A stretch of 64,000 bases of DNA, taken from positions 2,521,501 through 2,585,500 of the forward strand of contig NZ_SAUH01000001.1 in assembly GCF_004193175.1 (NCBI RefSeq), written 5' to 3'. This document shows, one piece after another, positions 62,868-64,000 of this stretch. Numbering within the stretch: position 1 is the first letter of the stretch; each line of letters starts with the position of its first letter. The DNA comes from Streptomyces sp. RFCAC02 (GTDB lineage: Bacteria; Actinomycetota; Actinomycetes; Streptomycetales; Streptomycetaceae). Under the pieces are notes generated by a model, which searched no databases, was not told the DNA's origin, and was given only the letters and a program-made list of their open reading frames with translations. A program made the translations under genes and the position numbers.

Positions 62868-63337
62868 GCGGCACCTCCCTCGTTCCCCGCGGGCTCCACG
62901 GCGCGGGCCACCAGCTTCGTGACGACGGTCACGACGTGCTCGCCGTCCGCGTCGTGGATCTCGCCCCTGACGTCGACCATGTCGGCGCCCGCACGGGAGG
63001 AGATCGCGTCGATCGTGGACGTGACGGTCAGCCGGTCGCCGGCGCGCACCGGGCGGGAGTACACGAACTTCTGGTCACCGTGCACGACGCGGCTGTAGTC
63101 GAGGCCGAGCGCCGGGTCCTGGATCACCGTCCGGGCGGCGGCGAAGCTGATCGCGAACACGAACGTCGGCGGCGCGATCACGTCCGGGTGCCCGAGCGCC
63201 CCGGCGGCCTCCCGGTCGGTGTAGGCCGGGTTCGGGTCGCCGACGGCGACGGCGAACTCGCGGATCTTCTCCCGGCCGACCTCGTACGGCTCGGTGGGCG
63301 GATACGTCCGCCCCACGAACGACTGGTCCAGTGCCAT
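62864..63337 (-). CDS. hadA: MaoC-like dehydratase subunit, HadA-like
   Basis: 157 residues: MALDQSFVGRTYPPTEPYEV start, VGDPNPAYTDREAAGALGHP, RVVHGDQKFVYSRPVRAGDR. The hot-dog fold lacks the catalytic His of HadB, as expected for the acyl-binding subunit. ATG 63337 is chosen for GAGG upstream; GTG 63349 would add four residues. Confidence 0.87.
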   Translation of the reverse strand: MALDQSFVGRTYPPTEPYEVGREKIREFAVAVGDPNPAYTDREAAGALGHPDVIAPPTFVFAISFAAARTVIQDPALGLDYSRVVHGDQKFVYSRPVRAGDRLTVTSTIDAISSRAGADMVDVRGEIHDADGEHVVTVVTKLVARAVEPAGNEGGAA

Positions 63338-63486
63338 CGCGGGCCTCACATCCCTTTCACCGCATCACGCGGGGACAGACAACGGGAACGGCGGACAGAC
63401 ACGAAGAAGGCCGCGCCCCGGGACGGGCACGGCCTCTTCGAGGGCTGTGGAACGGTGATTCTTCTGTGCTGGCCGGTGGCCGGTGC

Positions 63487-63651
63487 TCAGCGCGTCTCGC
63501 GGTGGGCGGTGTGCGCGTTGCAGCGGGGGCAGTGCTTCTTCATCTCCAGGCGGTCCGGGTCGTTGCGCCGGTTCTTCCGGGTGATGTAGTTCCGCTCCTT
63601 GCACTCCACGCAGGCCAGCGTGATCTTCGGGCGGACGTCGGTGGCAGCCAC
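63487..63651 (-). CDS. rpmG: 50S ribosomal protein L33 (zinc type)
   Basis: 54 residues: [20 protein letters not shown] start, [20 protein letters not shown]. Four zinc cysteines (C14, C17, C41, C44) make it the C+ form. GTG 63651. It lies between the Met tRNA and hadA, the conserved Streptomyces order. Confidence 0.96.
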   Translation of the reverse strand: MAATDVRPKITLACVECKERNYITRKNRRNDPDRLEMKKHCPRCNAHTAHRETR

Positions 63652-63755
63652 GTGAGTGCTCCTTGACGGAATGGACGGTCGTACGGTCGTACCTATGTGA
63701 ACACAGAAGAGAGTAGCCGATCGGAGGACCGACCCCGCAATCGGCTACTTCGTGG

Positions 63756-63828
63756 TAGCGGCGACCGGACTTGAACCGGTGACACAACGATTATGAGCCG
63801 TTTGCTCTACCGACTGAGCTACGCCGCC
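63756..63828 (-). tRNA. tRNA-Met (CAT), elongator
   Basis: 73 nt. GGCGGCG acceptor, D-arm TAGCTCAGTCGGTAGAGCA, anticodon loop CTCATAA with CAT, T-loop GTTCAAGTCC, discriminator A. The acceptor does not show the initiator C1-A72 mismatch, so it is the elongator type. CCA is not encoded. Confidence 0.94.
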
Positions 63829-63881
63829 TCAGGGGTGGACGGACACCCGGACAACCTCGCCGGACGCCTCAACTACCCCAG

Positions 63882-63954
63882 AGCCCCAAAACGGAATCGA
63901 ACCGTTGACCTTCTCCTTACCATGGAGACGCTCTGCCGACTGAGCTATTGGGGC
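63882..63954 (-). tRNA. tRNA-Thr (GGT)
   Basis: 73 nt. Acceptor GCCCCAA/TTGGGGC, D-arm TAGCTCAGTCGGCAGAGCG, anticodon loop ATGGTAA with GGT, T-loop GTTCGATTCC. CCA is not encoded. It is upstream of the Met tRNA on the same strand. Confidence 0.95.
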
Positions 63955-64000
63955 GAGCGCTGAAGAGATTACACGGTTCCGCCCGGAAGGCGAAATCGGT

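Overview
This is a high-GC actinobacterial chromosome segment, almost certainly from Streptomyces or a close relative. The evidence is the gene content and order (trnT-trnM-rpmG-hadA-hadB, murB, trnW-secE-nusG-rplKA, rplJL, rpoBC, rpsLG-fusA-tuf, then S10-spc-alpha), GTG and TTG starts, many leaderless genes, Scr1-type XRE/DUF5753 and DUF6879 genes, and a SAM methyltransferase of the DUF574 type. Most of the window is the core transcription and translation locus, nearly all on the minus strand.

Layout. 1-10.3 kb is accessory: the 5' part of a MerR regulator, a sensor kinase, a three-gene small protein/DUF6879/XRE-DUF5753 cassette, a PCMT-like methyltransferase overlapping a NarL-type response regulator, a PHP metallohydrolase, an FGE-fold protein, an ABC exporter pair, and two tandemly duplicated small secreted proteins. 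10.3-27 kb holds the alpha, spc and S10 ribosomal protein clusters, including infA, map, adk and secY. 27.5-36.8 kb is a variable insert between S10 and tuf: a LytS/LytTR two-component system with a solute:sodium symporter module, an HxlR/quinone-reductase divergent pair, a DUF5954 gene, an NAD(P)-binding protein, and a second symporter plus DUF485 pair. 37-41.4 kb is tuf-fusA-rpsG-rpsL. 41.7-49.2 kb is rpoC-rpoB. 49.7-54.9 kb holds rplL-rplJ, a lipoprotein, rplA-rplK, nusG-secE and trnW. 55-60.1 kb has plus-strand metabolic genes (aminotransferase, adenosine deaminase, methyltransferase, murB) around one minus-strand VOC gene. 60.2-62.4 kb is an MFS exporter with a TetR regulator. 62.4-64 kb is hadB-hadA, rpmG, trnM and trnT.

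How it works together. The core genes supply ribosomal proteins, RNA polymerase, elongation factors and the Sec channel. They are read from several promoters separated by strong hairpins, and the S10 and str leaders share a 24-nt hairpin element. The accessory genes form small sensing modules: kinase/regulator pairs, redox HxlR/oxidoreductase, and TetR/efflux with matching operators.

Two essential genes, infA and rpoB, each lack exactly one base at or near a homopolymer and are out of frame. The simplest reading is under-called homopolymers in the assembly, so any unexpected frame break here should be read with that in mind. I did not find a clearly undescribed multi-gene system. The best leads are the kinase with an exported C-terminal domain whose likely regulator partner is split off by an inserted cassette, and the LytS/LytTR-symporter module.
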